Below are positions 1 through 5,323 of a stretch of DNA of 7,403 nt, piece by piece. The stretch comes from an uncultured Clostridia bacterium (GTDB lineage: Bacteria > Bacillota > Clostridia > UMGS1810). The position numbers and the translations under genes are program-made. Numbering within the stretch: position 1 is the stretch's first letter; the number at the start of each line of letters is the position of its first letter. A model generated the notes under the pieces. That model had not been told where the DNA came from. It ran no database searches and saw only the letters and a program-made list of their open reading frames with translations. The DNA lies in NCBI GenBank assembly GCA_937959315.1, contig CALGRC010000067.1:1-7403 (forward strand), given 5' to 3'.

Positions 1-262
1 ACTGTTCCCGCCGGCCAGTTAGAATTTTATGTACATAGCTTTGATGGCCAACGTCAAAAATCAGTTTGTCCTTTGGCAGGTTAAACACCCGGTGTATGGC
101 GACCGTTAATTCTACGACGCCCAAATTGGACGCAAGATGCCCTCCGCTCTGCATAATATGCTCAATTAGAAACGAACGGATTTCTGCACAAAGCGGTTTT
201 AAATCCTGTTTGTCTAATACTTTGATATCCTGTGGTGAATGGATATGGCATAAATGACTCAT
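1..262 (-). CDS. dxs: 1-deoxy-D-xylulose-5-phosphate synthase, N-terminal 87 residues (partial)
   Basis: DXS condenses pyruvate and glyceraldehyde 3-phosphate to 1-deoxy-D-xylulose 5-phosphate, the thiamine-diphosphate-dependent first step of the MEP isoprenoid pathway, in the cytoplasm. The visible N-terminus reads like the family: SGGHLASNLGVVELTVAIH around residues 39-57, then FDVGHQSYVHKILTGRR around 69-85. His42 and His73 align with the two histidines that hold the cofactor diphosphate in the E. coli enzyme. The usual protein is about 620 residues; the rest lies beyond base 1. The ATG at 262 overlaps the stop of oapA as ATGA, so translation is probably coupled to oapA. The reading frame is open to the window edge. 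There is no doubt about the family. Confidence 0.96.
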   Translation of the reverse strand, partial: MSHLCHIHSPQDIKVLDKQDLKPLCAEIRSFLIEHIMQSGGHLASNLGVVELTVAIHRVFNLPKDKLIFDVGHQSYVHKILTGRREQ

Positions 263-825
263 TTGTTTGGTCTCTTTTCCTGCTTAATATGAAACAGTTG
301 TTTCCACCAGAAAATGGTTTTCCCCACTTTTGTTACGATTTGCTCGCTTTTGTTGATGGCAATCCCTTTTCCAACGGCTTTTCCGCCAACTGTCATGGCA
401 GCTACGGTTGCTGTTAACAGAAAATTTAAAATAATAGCGTTAAAAAAATGATATTTGGTGTGGATGAGCGTTACAATTGCGGCGGCCAATCCACCAGATA
501 TCACACCGGCAATATCACCGATAACATCGTTACAGAAGCTGGATACTTTTTCGGCATTCCGGATGAGCGCAATGGATTCTTTACTGCCGCCCATACCCCT
601 TGTTGATTTTGAATGGAATGGAACTTCCGTTGCGCTGGTCACAGATATCCCAATAATATCAAAAATAATTCCCAAAAAAATAACCGCAATCAGTACGATA
701 AACGCTATGATTAAATTGACATGATCCAGTACAATGTTGGTAGTAATACCAATGATAAGCGAAATAAAGAAGGTTGCAATGGTAATTTTAATTGCCCATG
801 CATACGGACCTTTATTCCTTTTCAT
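259..825 (-). CDS. oapA: OapA, OLE RNA-associated integral membrane protein (DUF21/CorB-like)
   Basis: This 188-residue protein is predicted to cross the membrane about four times (roughly residues 11-31, 36-60, 101-122 and 127-147). A highly conserved-looking polar segment lies between the second and third (about 62-104) and contains VTSATEVPFHS, an NAEKVSSF stretch and a D100-x3-D104 pair in NDVIGD. It resembles the DUF21 part of CNNM/CorB magnesium transporters but lacks the CBS domains, and homologues are often annotated CorB. OapA is known to bind OLE RNA and bring it to the membrane; the complex affects tolerance of magnesium, ethanol and cold in Bacillus (Halalkalibacterium) halodurans. 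The OLE-like RNA ends about 21 bases upstream, which is the standard arrangement. The C-terminus is basic and aromatic (WWKQLFHIKQEKR), plausible for RNA contact (inference). The ATG at 825 has a modest GAGG ribosome site about 8 bases upstream. The stop overlaps the dxs start by four bases. Confidence 0.9.
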   Translation of the reverse strand: MKRNKGPYAWAIKITIATFFISLIIGITTNIVLDHVNLIIAFIVLIAVIFLGIIFDIIGISVTSATEVPFHSKSTRGMGGSKESIALIRNAEKVSSFCNDVIGDIAGVISGGLAAAIVTLIHTKYHFFNAIILNFLLTATVAAMTVGGKAVGKGIAINKSEQIVTKVGKTIFWWKQLFHIKQEKRPNK

Positions 826-862
826 GGAGCCTCAATCCCTTTTATCAAAAAAATGGTGGCAA

Positions 863-1018
863 TATGCGGAGTAAAATTTACGGCTTAGGTTCAGCTGGAT
901 TTCCCACACGGCTTCCGGTCCGTCGCCAAACCGGAAGTTTCCTATTAAAGCCATGTATGCCCTGTCGCCAAAGACATTGCTGAATTGCCACTGAGTCCGT
1001 ACTGCAATCCTCCGCATA
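863..1018 (-). other. 3' structured domain of the OLE RNA
   Basis: A perfect 9-bp long-range helix (1018-1010 with 871-863) closes this domain. Inside it lie two further nested pairings (1001-997 with 883-879, 994-991 with 894-891) and hairpins at 976-963, 937-912 (8-bp stem, 10-base loop) and 906-896. The first two hairpins both carry the sequence TTTGGCGAC in the loop or at its edge. The nesting of several independent perfect helices at the right distances is strong evidence that this stretch is selected as RNA. Pairings were found by eye only. Confidence 0.75.
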
Positions 1019-1135
1019 AAACAGCCTAGGAGTTTTCCTCTGCAGTCGTGTTCATCCTTAGCCTCTTTTGCAAATATGGTTTCAACCGCAATAACTGTCT
1101 TGAAAATGGCCGTTTCCAAGCAGTCTGACCATTAT

Positions 1136-1145
1136 CCACCATATT
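1136..1145 (-). repeat. Internal copy of the AATATGGTGG repeat in the OLE RNA
   Basis: This exact second copy of the 10-base sequence lies inside the RNA. Its first eight bases (1145-1138) pair perfectly with 1080-1073 and enclose the 12-bp hairpin at 1124-1094. The copy could in principle compete with the 5' copy for the 3' terminal strand CCACCAU. Confidence 0.75.
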
Positions 1146-1491
1146 CACGCAAGGCAGGCTACACTGCTCACAGCGTATTTTTTACCTACACCGCAAAGCA
1201 GGTTCTATCCTGCACCGTAACGCCGTCCATTTAAAAAAGACACCCAAAACTGTGGGCCTGCCCAAGGAATACCCAAACTGACAGGCATCCTTATGCAGTG
1301 GTCACGTATACAGGTCTCCGCGGAAAAAGGGTCAACGCCCGCATGCCATTGCAGATCGCCCTTAATCCTTAACTCCCAGCATATGCCCCAAACTGGGCGT
1401 AAGAAGCAAACACCAGGAACTTCATCGATATGCCCTTTGGTGGATTTTTAGGCCCACCTTCTGAATCAACAGATCTGACTAGGATACTGCA

Positions 1492-1501
1492 CCACCATAT
1501 T
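1492..1501 (-). repeat. 5' copy of the AATATGGTGG repeat in the OLE RNA
   Basis: The 10-base sequence AATATGGTGG lies at the extreme 5' end of the RNA and occurs again exactly at 1145-1136. This copy supplies the 5' strand of the helix that joins the RNA's two ends (1498-1491 with 860-853). Its first eight bases could also pair with ACCATATT at 1080-1073, the partner of the second copy. Confidence 0.75.
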
Positions 1502-1509
1502 TCTTTCTT

Positions 1510-1538
1510 ATCATAGCATATTTTTTTCAGAAAGTAAA
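1510..1538 (-). promoter_or_regulatory. Sigma-A-type promoter of the OLE RNA
   Basis: On the minus strand a -35 box TTTACT (1538-1533) is followed by exactly 17 bases and a -10 box TATGAT (1515-1510), with an extended -10 TGC directly in front. The spacer contains a run of seven A. The -35 begins four bases beyond the DUF212 stop codon, so this promoter would start a transcript at about 1504-1502, where the RNA's first helix begins. It would give the RNA, and probably oapA and dxs, expression independent of the nusB-ispA unit. Confidence 0.8.
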
Positions 1539-1541
1539 GGG

Positions 1542-2012
1542 CTACCACCCGACGCGCAGGTTCCAATAAATAAGGCCGGTTATCAGTCCTAAAATTGCCC
1601 CCATTAGCACTTGGAAGGGCGTATGCCCGATAAGTTCCTTGAGGCTTCTCTCGCCAAATGGGTTTTCCCCATCTTGAAACAGCTCAATCATTTTGTTAAT
1701 AATTGTTGCATGCTGCCCGGTAGCGCGGCGCACACCTGCTGCGTCATACATGACTACTAGCGATACTGCCAGGCAAATAGCAAATTCTGCTGAAGAAAAG
1801 CCGCATTGATACCAGGCTACGGTTGTTAAGGCTGCCATACCTGCCGAATGGGAGCTTGGCATGCCGCCGGCTCCAAAAATACGTGTGTAATCAAGTTTCC
1901 GGGTTGTTGCATATACCAGCACTACTTTGATAAGCTGGGCGATAATCCATGCAAGCAGGGTAGCATTGATTAAATCATTGCTCAATAGGTATTTCAGATG
2001 AATGTACCCCAT
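1542..2012 (-). CDS. Divergent PAP2 family membrane protein (DUF212, YuiD-like)
   Basis: This 156-residue membrane protein belongs to the divergent PAP2 family (B. subtilis YuiD is a relative). Hydrophobic segments lie at about 13-36, 58-91 and 131-149. The signature is visible: GAGGMPSSHSAG at 47-58, with His55 in the position of the PAP2 PSGH histidine, and YDAAGVRRATGQHA at 89-102, where Arg95-x5-His101 mirrors the catalytic SR-x5-H motif. A conserved GHTPFQVLMGAILG follows at 129-142. PAP2 enzymes remove phosphate from lipid phosphates; activity of this subfamily is not firmly established. Its place four bases after ispA suggests an isoprenoid or lipid phosphate substrate (inference). The ATG at 2012 has AAGGGGTG as ribosome site, lying inside the last codons of ispA. 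The OLE promoter starts directly after its stop. Confidence 0.9.
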   Translation of the reverse strand: MGYIHLKYLLSNDLINATLLAWIIAQLIKVVLVYATTRKLDYTRIFGAGGMPSSHSAGMAALTTVAWYQCGFSSAEFAICLAVSLVVMYDAAGVRRATGQHATIINKMIELFQDGENPFGERSLKELIGHTPFQVLMGAILGLITGLIYWNLRVGW

Positions 2013-2016
2013 GCTT

Positions 2017-2871
2017 TTACACCCCTTGAAACAAATATGTGCCCATTGCGTTTAAAAAAGTATGATTTGGAAGCATCTGCAAGAATTCTGCCGCCCGTTG
2101 TATATGGAACCGCATTTCGGAAACCGTGGCATCTTGTCCTAACAAGTTTAAAAAATTAGGATTATCATGTGCAGTGTCCAAATCTTGTGATGTATCCTCT
2201 AAATCATCCCGTAGTTGGAAGGCAATCCCTAAATGATAAGCGTATTGTTCTACCAGATGGATAGCTTTTGCATCGGCTCCGGCAATCAAAGCGCCTGAAA
2301 CTGCGCCGGCTTGTATAAGCGCTGCGGTTTTCCCTTTTATCATAGCAAGCAGAACAGCTTTCTCCGCTTTCCCTTTCTGCATAATTGCAAGGTCTTGTAT
2401 CTGACCGCCAATCATACCGCGCCCGCCAGCAGCTTTTGCGATATATTCCATTGCCTGGGCGGCATACGGCTGGTTTTTGGCACAAACGGCAGACATTTGT
2501 TCAAATGCCAGGTTAAGCAGGGCATCGCCTATGAGGATGGCCGTTCCTTCGCCGTATTTTTTGTGACAGCTCGGCTGCCCGCGCCGGAAGTCGTCGTTGT
2601 CCATAGAAGGCAGGTCATCGTGAACCAAGGAATAGGCATGAATGCACTCAATTGCTGCGGCAAATGGCATAGCCTGTGCTGTACTTCCGCCAAACATTTG
2701 GCACAGCTCTATGCACAAAATAGAACGCAGCCGTTTTCCGCCGTTTAGGACACAATAGCGCAGGCCATCCCGTAAGATGTCTTCAATTCCCTGCAACCCG
2801 TCAAACAAATTGGACAAGTATTGGTCGATTTGTTCGATGCGGGTTTGATATTCCTTTTGAAAGTCCTTCAT
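2017..2871 (-). CDS. ispA: Farnesyl diphosphate synthase (geranyltranstransferase, polyprenyl synthetase family)
   Basis: IspA adds isopentenyl diphosphate to allylic diphosphates to make geranyl and then farnesyl diphosphate, with Mg2+, in the cytoplasm. This supplies undecaprenyl and quinone precursors. The 284 residues include GGKRLRS (44-50), a first Asp-rich motif DDLPSMDND (85-93) with the two-residue insertion of bacterial type II farnesyl synthases and Tyr80 five residues before it, GGQIQDL (155-161), GKT (180-182) and a second Asp-rich motif RDDLED (221-226). Tyr at that position favours a short C15 product. After the second motif the loop up to LLG is about nine residues shorter than in E. 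coli IspA, and the usual K-x-TYP is replaced by NPNF. The protein is slightly shorter than usual (about 290-300). The ATG at 2871 follows the xseB stop by one base; AAAGGACG about 8 bases upstream serves as ribosome site. Confidence 0.94.
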   Translation of the reverse strand: MKDFQKEYQTRIEQIDQYLSNLFDGLQGIEDILRDGLRYCVLNGGKRLRSILCIELCQMFGGSTAQAMPFAAAIECIHAYSLVHDDLPSMDNDDFRRGQPSCHKKYGEGTAILIGDALLNLAFEQMSAVCAKNQPYAAQAMEYIAKAAGGRGMIGGQIQDLAIMQKGKAEKAVLLAMIKGKTAALIQAGAVSGALIAGADAKAIHLVEQYAYHLGIAFQLRDDLEDTSQDLDTAHDNPNFLNLLGQDATVSEMRFHIQRAAEFLQMLPNHTFLNAMGTYLFQGV

Positions 2872-2872
2872 C

Positions 2873-3109
2873 TCATTCGTCCTTTACCATAAAGTCTTGT
2901 TCTGTAACCATGCCGCTTTCCTGCTCGGTTAAAAGCTTGATTTTCTGTTCTGCGTCGGAAAGTATTTTTAGGCAATCATTGGATAAGGCTACCCCTTTTT
3001 CAAATAGCGCCATGCATTCTTCCAATGGCGCTTCCCCCTTTTCCAAGGCAGAAATAATACCTTCGAGCTGCTGCATATTCTCTTCAAAGGTTGGTTTTGC
3101 CTTTGACAT
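2873..3109 (-). CDS. xseB: Exodeoxyribonuclease VII small subunit
   Basis: XseB is the small helical subunit that binds several copies of itself to each XseA in exonuclease VII, a metal-independent single-strand DNase acting in mismatch repair and DNA damage responses. The 78 residues match the family in length and pattern: FEENMQQLEGIISALEKGEAPLEECMALFEKG at about 8-39, the two-helix hairpin with the conserved LE-x(7)-LE-x-GE-x-LEE spacing, then ALSNDCLKILSDAEQKI. The ATG at 3109 lies inside the end of xseA (26-base overlap) and is preceded by a very strong AGGGGGG ribosome site, so its high stoichiometry may be secured by its own initiation. It ends one base before ispA. Confidence 0.95.
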   Translation of the reverse strand: MSKAKPTFEENMQQLEGIISALEKGEAPLEECMALFEKGVALSNDCLKILSDAEQKIKLLTEQESGMVTEQDFMVKDE

Positions 3110-4310
3110 GTTTATCCCCCCTCACAATTTGTTGAACCATGCATTGAATACGGCCGTCCTGCATCCAAATATCCAGATTATCGCCAGGTGAAACGGCATT
3201 GGCCGATTTTACAGGATGGCCGTCTATCTCGGCAAGTGCAAATCCGCGCTGTAATACTGCAAGCGGGTTCATGGCTTCCAACCGGGCCATCGTTTTGCCT
3301 AGCCGGTGTTTTTGGGCTGCCGTTTGATTGCTATATGCAACTTCCATTTGCCGCAAGAGCGTATCCAAATATATGCGTTTTTCATCTATAATCGATGGGA
3401 AATTGGCTATGACGCGGCTGCTGCGTAAAAGCTCCAATTTTTGCTTTTTCTGCTCATAAAGCCGTGTCAGCAAAATAGAAAGCCGCGCCTTTGTAACCGC
3501 CAAGCTGTTTTGCAGTTCCAGCGCAGACGGCACCGCAAGTTCTGCTGCGGCAGATGGCGTTGGAGCACGTAAATCCGCTACAAAATCTGCAATGGTAAAA
3601 TCCGTTTCATGTCCAACCGCAGAAATCACGGGGATGTTGGACTGATAAATGGCGCGGGCGACGGGCTCTTCGTTGAAAGCCCATAAATCCTCAATCGAAC
3701 CCCCACCCCTGCCAACGATTATCACATCCACATTTTTGATTCGGTTAAAACAGGCAATTCCTTTTACAATGCTACCAGCGGCGCCTTCCCCCTGTACAAG
3801 CGCCGGATATAGGTATATATCGGCCGCCCGATACCGGCGGGACAGGATGTTTATGATATCGCGGATAGCCGCACCGGTTGGCGAAGTGACTACGCCGATA
3901 GCGTGCGGATATTTGGGGATGGTTTTTTTGGCATCTTGGGCAAACAGCCCTTCTGCTTCCAGCCGTTTTTTAAGCTGTTCATATGCGATGTGCAGTTCCC
4001 CTACGCCATCCGGCACCATAGATTCTACATATAGCTGGTATTGGCCGTCCCGTTCAAACACCGATACCCGCCCGCAGGCGATAACCTTCATTCCATTATC
4101 TGGAAAAAATTTCAGTGACTGCGCGTTCCCCTTAAACATCACCGCGCGGATAGCGCTCCCTTCATCTTTCAATGTCATATAAATATGCCCGGTATAATGC
4201 CGTTTAAAATTAGAGAGTTCCCCTTTTACCCAAACTTTAGCCAGATGCACATTGTTGTCAATATACCGTTTCATGTAATTGTTGAGCTGGCTTACTGTAA
4301 TAACCGCCAT
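3084..4310 (-). CDS. xseA: Exodeoxyribonuclease VII large subunit
   Basis: XseA is the catalytic subunit of exonuclease VII, which degrades single-stranded DNA from both ends to oligonucleotides. The 408-residue protein shows the full family layout: an N-terminal OB-fold (about 1-100, with VWVKGELSNFKRHYTGHIYMTLKD at 26-49), the catalytic domain (about 125-265), a long coiled coil (about 265-345) that takes up XseB, and the C-terminal LAVLQRGFALA segment (350-360). Asp151, Arg201 (GRGGGSIEDLWAFN), His234 and Asp237 (SAVGHETD) align with the E. coli catalytic set D155, R205, H238 and D241 at a constant offset of four. It starts 12 bases after nusB with AAAGGAGGGG as ribosome site. B. subtilis has folD at the nusB-xseA junction; it is absent here. 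Confidence 0.97.
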   Translation of the reverse strand: MAVITVSQLNNYMKRYIDNNVHLAKVWVKGELSNFKRHYTGHIYMTLKDEGSAIRAVMFKGNAQSLKFFPDNGMKVIACGRVSVFERDGQYQLYVESMVPDGVGELHIAYEQLKKRLEAEGLFAQDAKKTIPKYPHAIGVVTSPTGAAIRDIINILSRRYRAADIYLYPALVQGEGAAGSIVKGIACFNRIKNVDVIIVGRGGGSIEDLWAFNEEPVARAIYQSNIPVISAVGHETDFTIADFVADLRAPTPSAAAELAVPSALELQNSLAVTKARLSILLTRLYEQKKQKLELLRSSRVIANFPSIIDEKRIYLDTLLRQMEVAYSNQTAAQKHRLGKTMARLEAMNPLAVLQRGFALAEIDGHPVKSANAVSPGDNLDIWMQDGRIQCMVQQIVRGDKHVKGKTNL

Positions 4311-4322
4311 GTGCCCCTCCTT

Positions 4323-4727
4323 TTACGGCTGTTGTACGAAATTGGCCAAAACGCCGTTGATAAACGCAGGAGTATCTTCATCCCCGTAGGTTTTTGCAAG
4401 TTCTACCGCCTCATTGATGGTCACTTGGTATGGGATATCGCTGCATTGCTCTAATTCACATAAGGCTAACCGTAAAATGGCGACCGAAACTTTGGGGAGC
4501 CGTTCAAGTGTCCAGTTTTTCAATGTCCCCTGCAATTTTTTATCCATTTCATCAAGATGGGAAAAGCAGGCGCCCACTACCGTCTGGATATAATCCCAAT
4601 CGCGTTCAGACGGCTTGTCTTCCATTTGCGCGTAGTACAACTCTAACCGTTCTTCTACAGACATCCCGTAAAAAGGGATTTCAAAAATTAATTTAAAGGC
4701 ATGGTCGCGTGCTTTTTTTCTGCTCAT
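4323..4727 (-). CDS. nusB: Transcription antitermination factor NusB
   Basis: NusB binds boxA RNA together with ribosomal protein S10 and takes part in antitermination of rRNA transcription. The 134 residues are full length for the all-helical family. The basic N-terminus MSRKKARDHAFKLIFE (1-16) matches the RNA-binding helix, RLPKVSVAILRLALCEL (about 76-92) is the core helix, and TINEAVELAKTYGDEDTPAFINGVLANF (about 103-130) is the family's most conserved C-terminal block. The ATG at 4727 is preceded by GGGAGG about 9-10 bases upstream. It is the first gene of the nusB-xseA-xseB-ispA-DUF212 unit. The promoter with a central dyad lies just upstream, directly after the terminator of asp23. Confidence 0.97.
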   Translation of the reverse strand: MSRKKARDHAFKLIFEIPFYGMSVEERLELYYAQMEDKPSERDWDYIQTVVGACFSHLDEMDKKLQGTLKNWTLERLPKVSVAILRLALCELEQCSDIPYQVTINEAVELAKTYGDEDTPAFINGVLANFVQQP

Positions 4728-4758
4728 GTCCTGTATCCTCCCGCAGTCAAATTCAAAA

Positions 4759-4784
4759 CAATATGTATATTATAGTACATATTG
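4759..4784 (-). promoter_or_regulatory. Probable nusB-operon promoter -10 box inside a perfect operator-like inverted repeat
   Basis: On the minus strand a consensus -10 box TATAAT (4774-4769) lies 41 bases before the nusB start. It sits in the middle of a perfect dyad: arms CAATATGTA and TACATATTG (9 bases each) are separated by 8 bases that hold most of the -10 box. No good -35 box is visible; at 17-base spacing the hexamer would be TTCCTT, inside the terminator stem. A weak -35 with a symmetrical site over the -10 suggests control by a dimeric DNA-binding protein (inference); the regulator is unknown. Confidence 0.55.
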
Positions 4785-4787
4785 GCC

Positions 4788-4831
4788 AAAAAAGGAAGCC
4801 CATTATAAAATTTTTATAATGGGCTTCCTTT
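4788..4831 (-). terminator. Intrinsic terminator after asp23
   Basis: A perfect 19-bp stem (4791-4809 with 4813-4831) with a 3-base loop begins two bases after the asp23 stop codon and is followed on the minus strand by a run of T (4793-4788, partly in the stem). The lower stem is GC-rich (GGAAGCCC). The plus strand also ends in TTTATTATT, so it may work weakly in both directions, but no plus-strand gene is present. It separates the spoIIIA/asp23 unit from the nusB unit. Confidence 0.9.
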
Positions 4832-4832
4832 A

Positions 4833-5252
4833 TTATTCCTGTTCGTCAGATGCTTCTTTTGGCCGTTCAGGCGCGGGAGCGCTTTTCACAAATTCTACTC
4901 CAACAACATGGATATTGACTTTTGTGACGGTTAGCCCTGTCATGGATTCAATGGATTTTTTGACGTTTTCCTGAATTTCCCACGCCACTTCCGGAATCCG
5001 TACGCCATATTCGATGATGACGCTGATATCGGCTGACACTTCCTTATCGTTCATCGAAATTTTGACGCCTTTGGAAAGGCTTTTCTTTCCCAGCATTTGT
5101 GCAATATCACCGGTAAAGGAACCGCCCATGCCGCTGACGCCCTTTACTTCTGCTACGGCTATGCCGGCTATCGTGGATACCACTTCTTCTGAAATTTTAA
5201 TATTGCCAGCATTATCTACTGCTGTTTCTACAGATTCCTTCGTTTCATCCAT
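4833..5252 (-). CDS. Asp23/Gls24 family envelope stress response protein (YqhY-like)
   Basis: The 139-residue protein is a typical Asp23/Gls24 (DUF322) member. It has NIKISEEVVSTIAGIAVAEVKGVSGM at about 17-42, a variable middle, and VSADISVIIEYGVRIPEVAWEIQENVKKSIESMTGLTVTKVNIHVVGV at about 72-119. The acidic tail (about 125-139) is rich in Pro, Glu and Asp. It has no signal peptide. Position next to nusB corresponds to B. subtilis yqhY, whose product has been linked to control of acetyl-CoA carboxylase; accB and accC, which precede yqhY there, are missing here, so that link cannot be assumed. The ATG at 5252 has GGAGG 10 bases upstream. It has its own promoter at 5295-5323 and ends in a strong terminator, so it can be a single-gene unit besides receiving spoIIIA readthrough. 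Confidence 0.93.
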   Translation of the reverse strand: MDETKESVETAVDNAGNIKISEEVVSTIAGIAVAEVKGVSGMGGSFTGDIAQMLGKKSLSKGVKISMNDKEVSADISVIIEYGVRIPEVAWEIQENVKKSIESMTGLTVTKVNIHVVGVEFVKSAPAPERPKEASDEQE

Positions 5253-5294
5253 CTATCATCGTCCTCCGTTTCTATAGGTTTTTTATATTTTAAT

Positions 5295-5323
5295 AGTATA
5301 CCATAAATTTTAATTTACTTCAA
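5295..5323 (-). promoter_or_regulatory. Sigma-A-type promoter of asp23
   Basis: Minus-strand -35 box TTGAAG (5323-5318), 17-base AT-rich spacer and -10 box TATACT (5300-5295) with an extended -10 TGG. The -35 overlaps the last codons of spoIIIAH. Transcription would begin near 5288, about 35 bases before the asp23 start. This would allow vegetative expression of asp23 while the spoIIIA genes are made only in sporulating mother cells. Confidence 0.75.

Larger units (their letters stand above)
847..1503 (-). ncRNA. ole: OLE RNA (Ornate Large Extremophilic), about 650 nt
   Basis: OLE RNA is a large bacterial non-coding RNA, about 600-650 nt, that forms a membrane ribonucleoprotein with OapA. 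Here a promoter at 1510-1538 sets the 5' end near 1503. The 3' end is placed at a U7 tract (853-847). The ends pair with each other: 1498-1491 with 860-853. The RNA strand folds into many clean helices: 1458-1454/1443-1439; 1286-1280/1262-1256; 1213-1209/1202-1198; a 12-bp helix with one bulge, 1124-1113/1106-1094, inside an outer 8-bp helix 1145-1138/1080-1073; and a 3' domain closed by a 9-bp helix 1018-1010/871-863. That domain holds 1001-997/883-879, 994-991/894-891 and an 8-bp hairpin 937-930/919-912. No plausible protein is encoded. Neighbours (ispA side upstream, oapA and dxs downstream) match known OLE loci. I could not run a covariance model, so the ends are approximate. Confidence 0.91.

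Noticed and set aside
259..825. Reading the small membrane protein as a CorB magnesium transporter
   Set aside because: It has only a DUF21-like membrane part and no CBS or CorC domain. Size and position next to the OLE RNA fit OapA better than a full transporter.
1022..1040. GAGGAAAACTCC followed by AGGCTG, resembling the RNase P RNA GAGGAAAGUCC core
   Set aside because: The rest of the RNase P RNA core, including the universal 3' AGA...AUG part and the pairing pattern, is not found at the right distances. The segment reads as a simple GAG/CUC hairpin within the OLE RNA.
832..1119. Open frame of 95 codons on the minus strand inside the intergenic stretch
   Set aside because: It overlaps most of the nested RNA helices, resembles no protein family, has a Cys/Arg-scattered composition and ends just before oapA. 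The frame is better explained as a chance opening in the OLE RNA.
1369..1566. Open frame of 65 codons on the minus strand
   Set aside because: It begins inside the DUF212 gene, runs over the OLE promoter and the RNA 5' end, and has no ribosome site or family resemblance.
2311..2748. Plus-strand frame of 145 codons
   Set aside because: It is antisense to ispA through the Asp-rich motifs and has no features of a real protein.
3649..4182. Plus-strand frame of 177 codons
   Set aside because: It is a shadow of xseA, which is unmistakable on the other strand with all catalytic residues; no ribosome site and no family resemblance.
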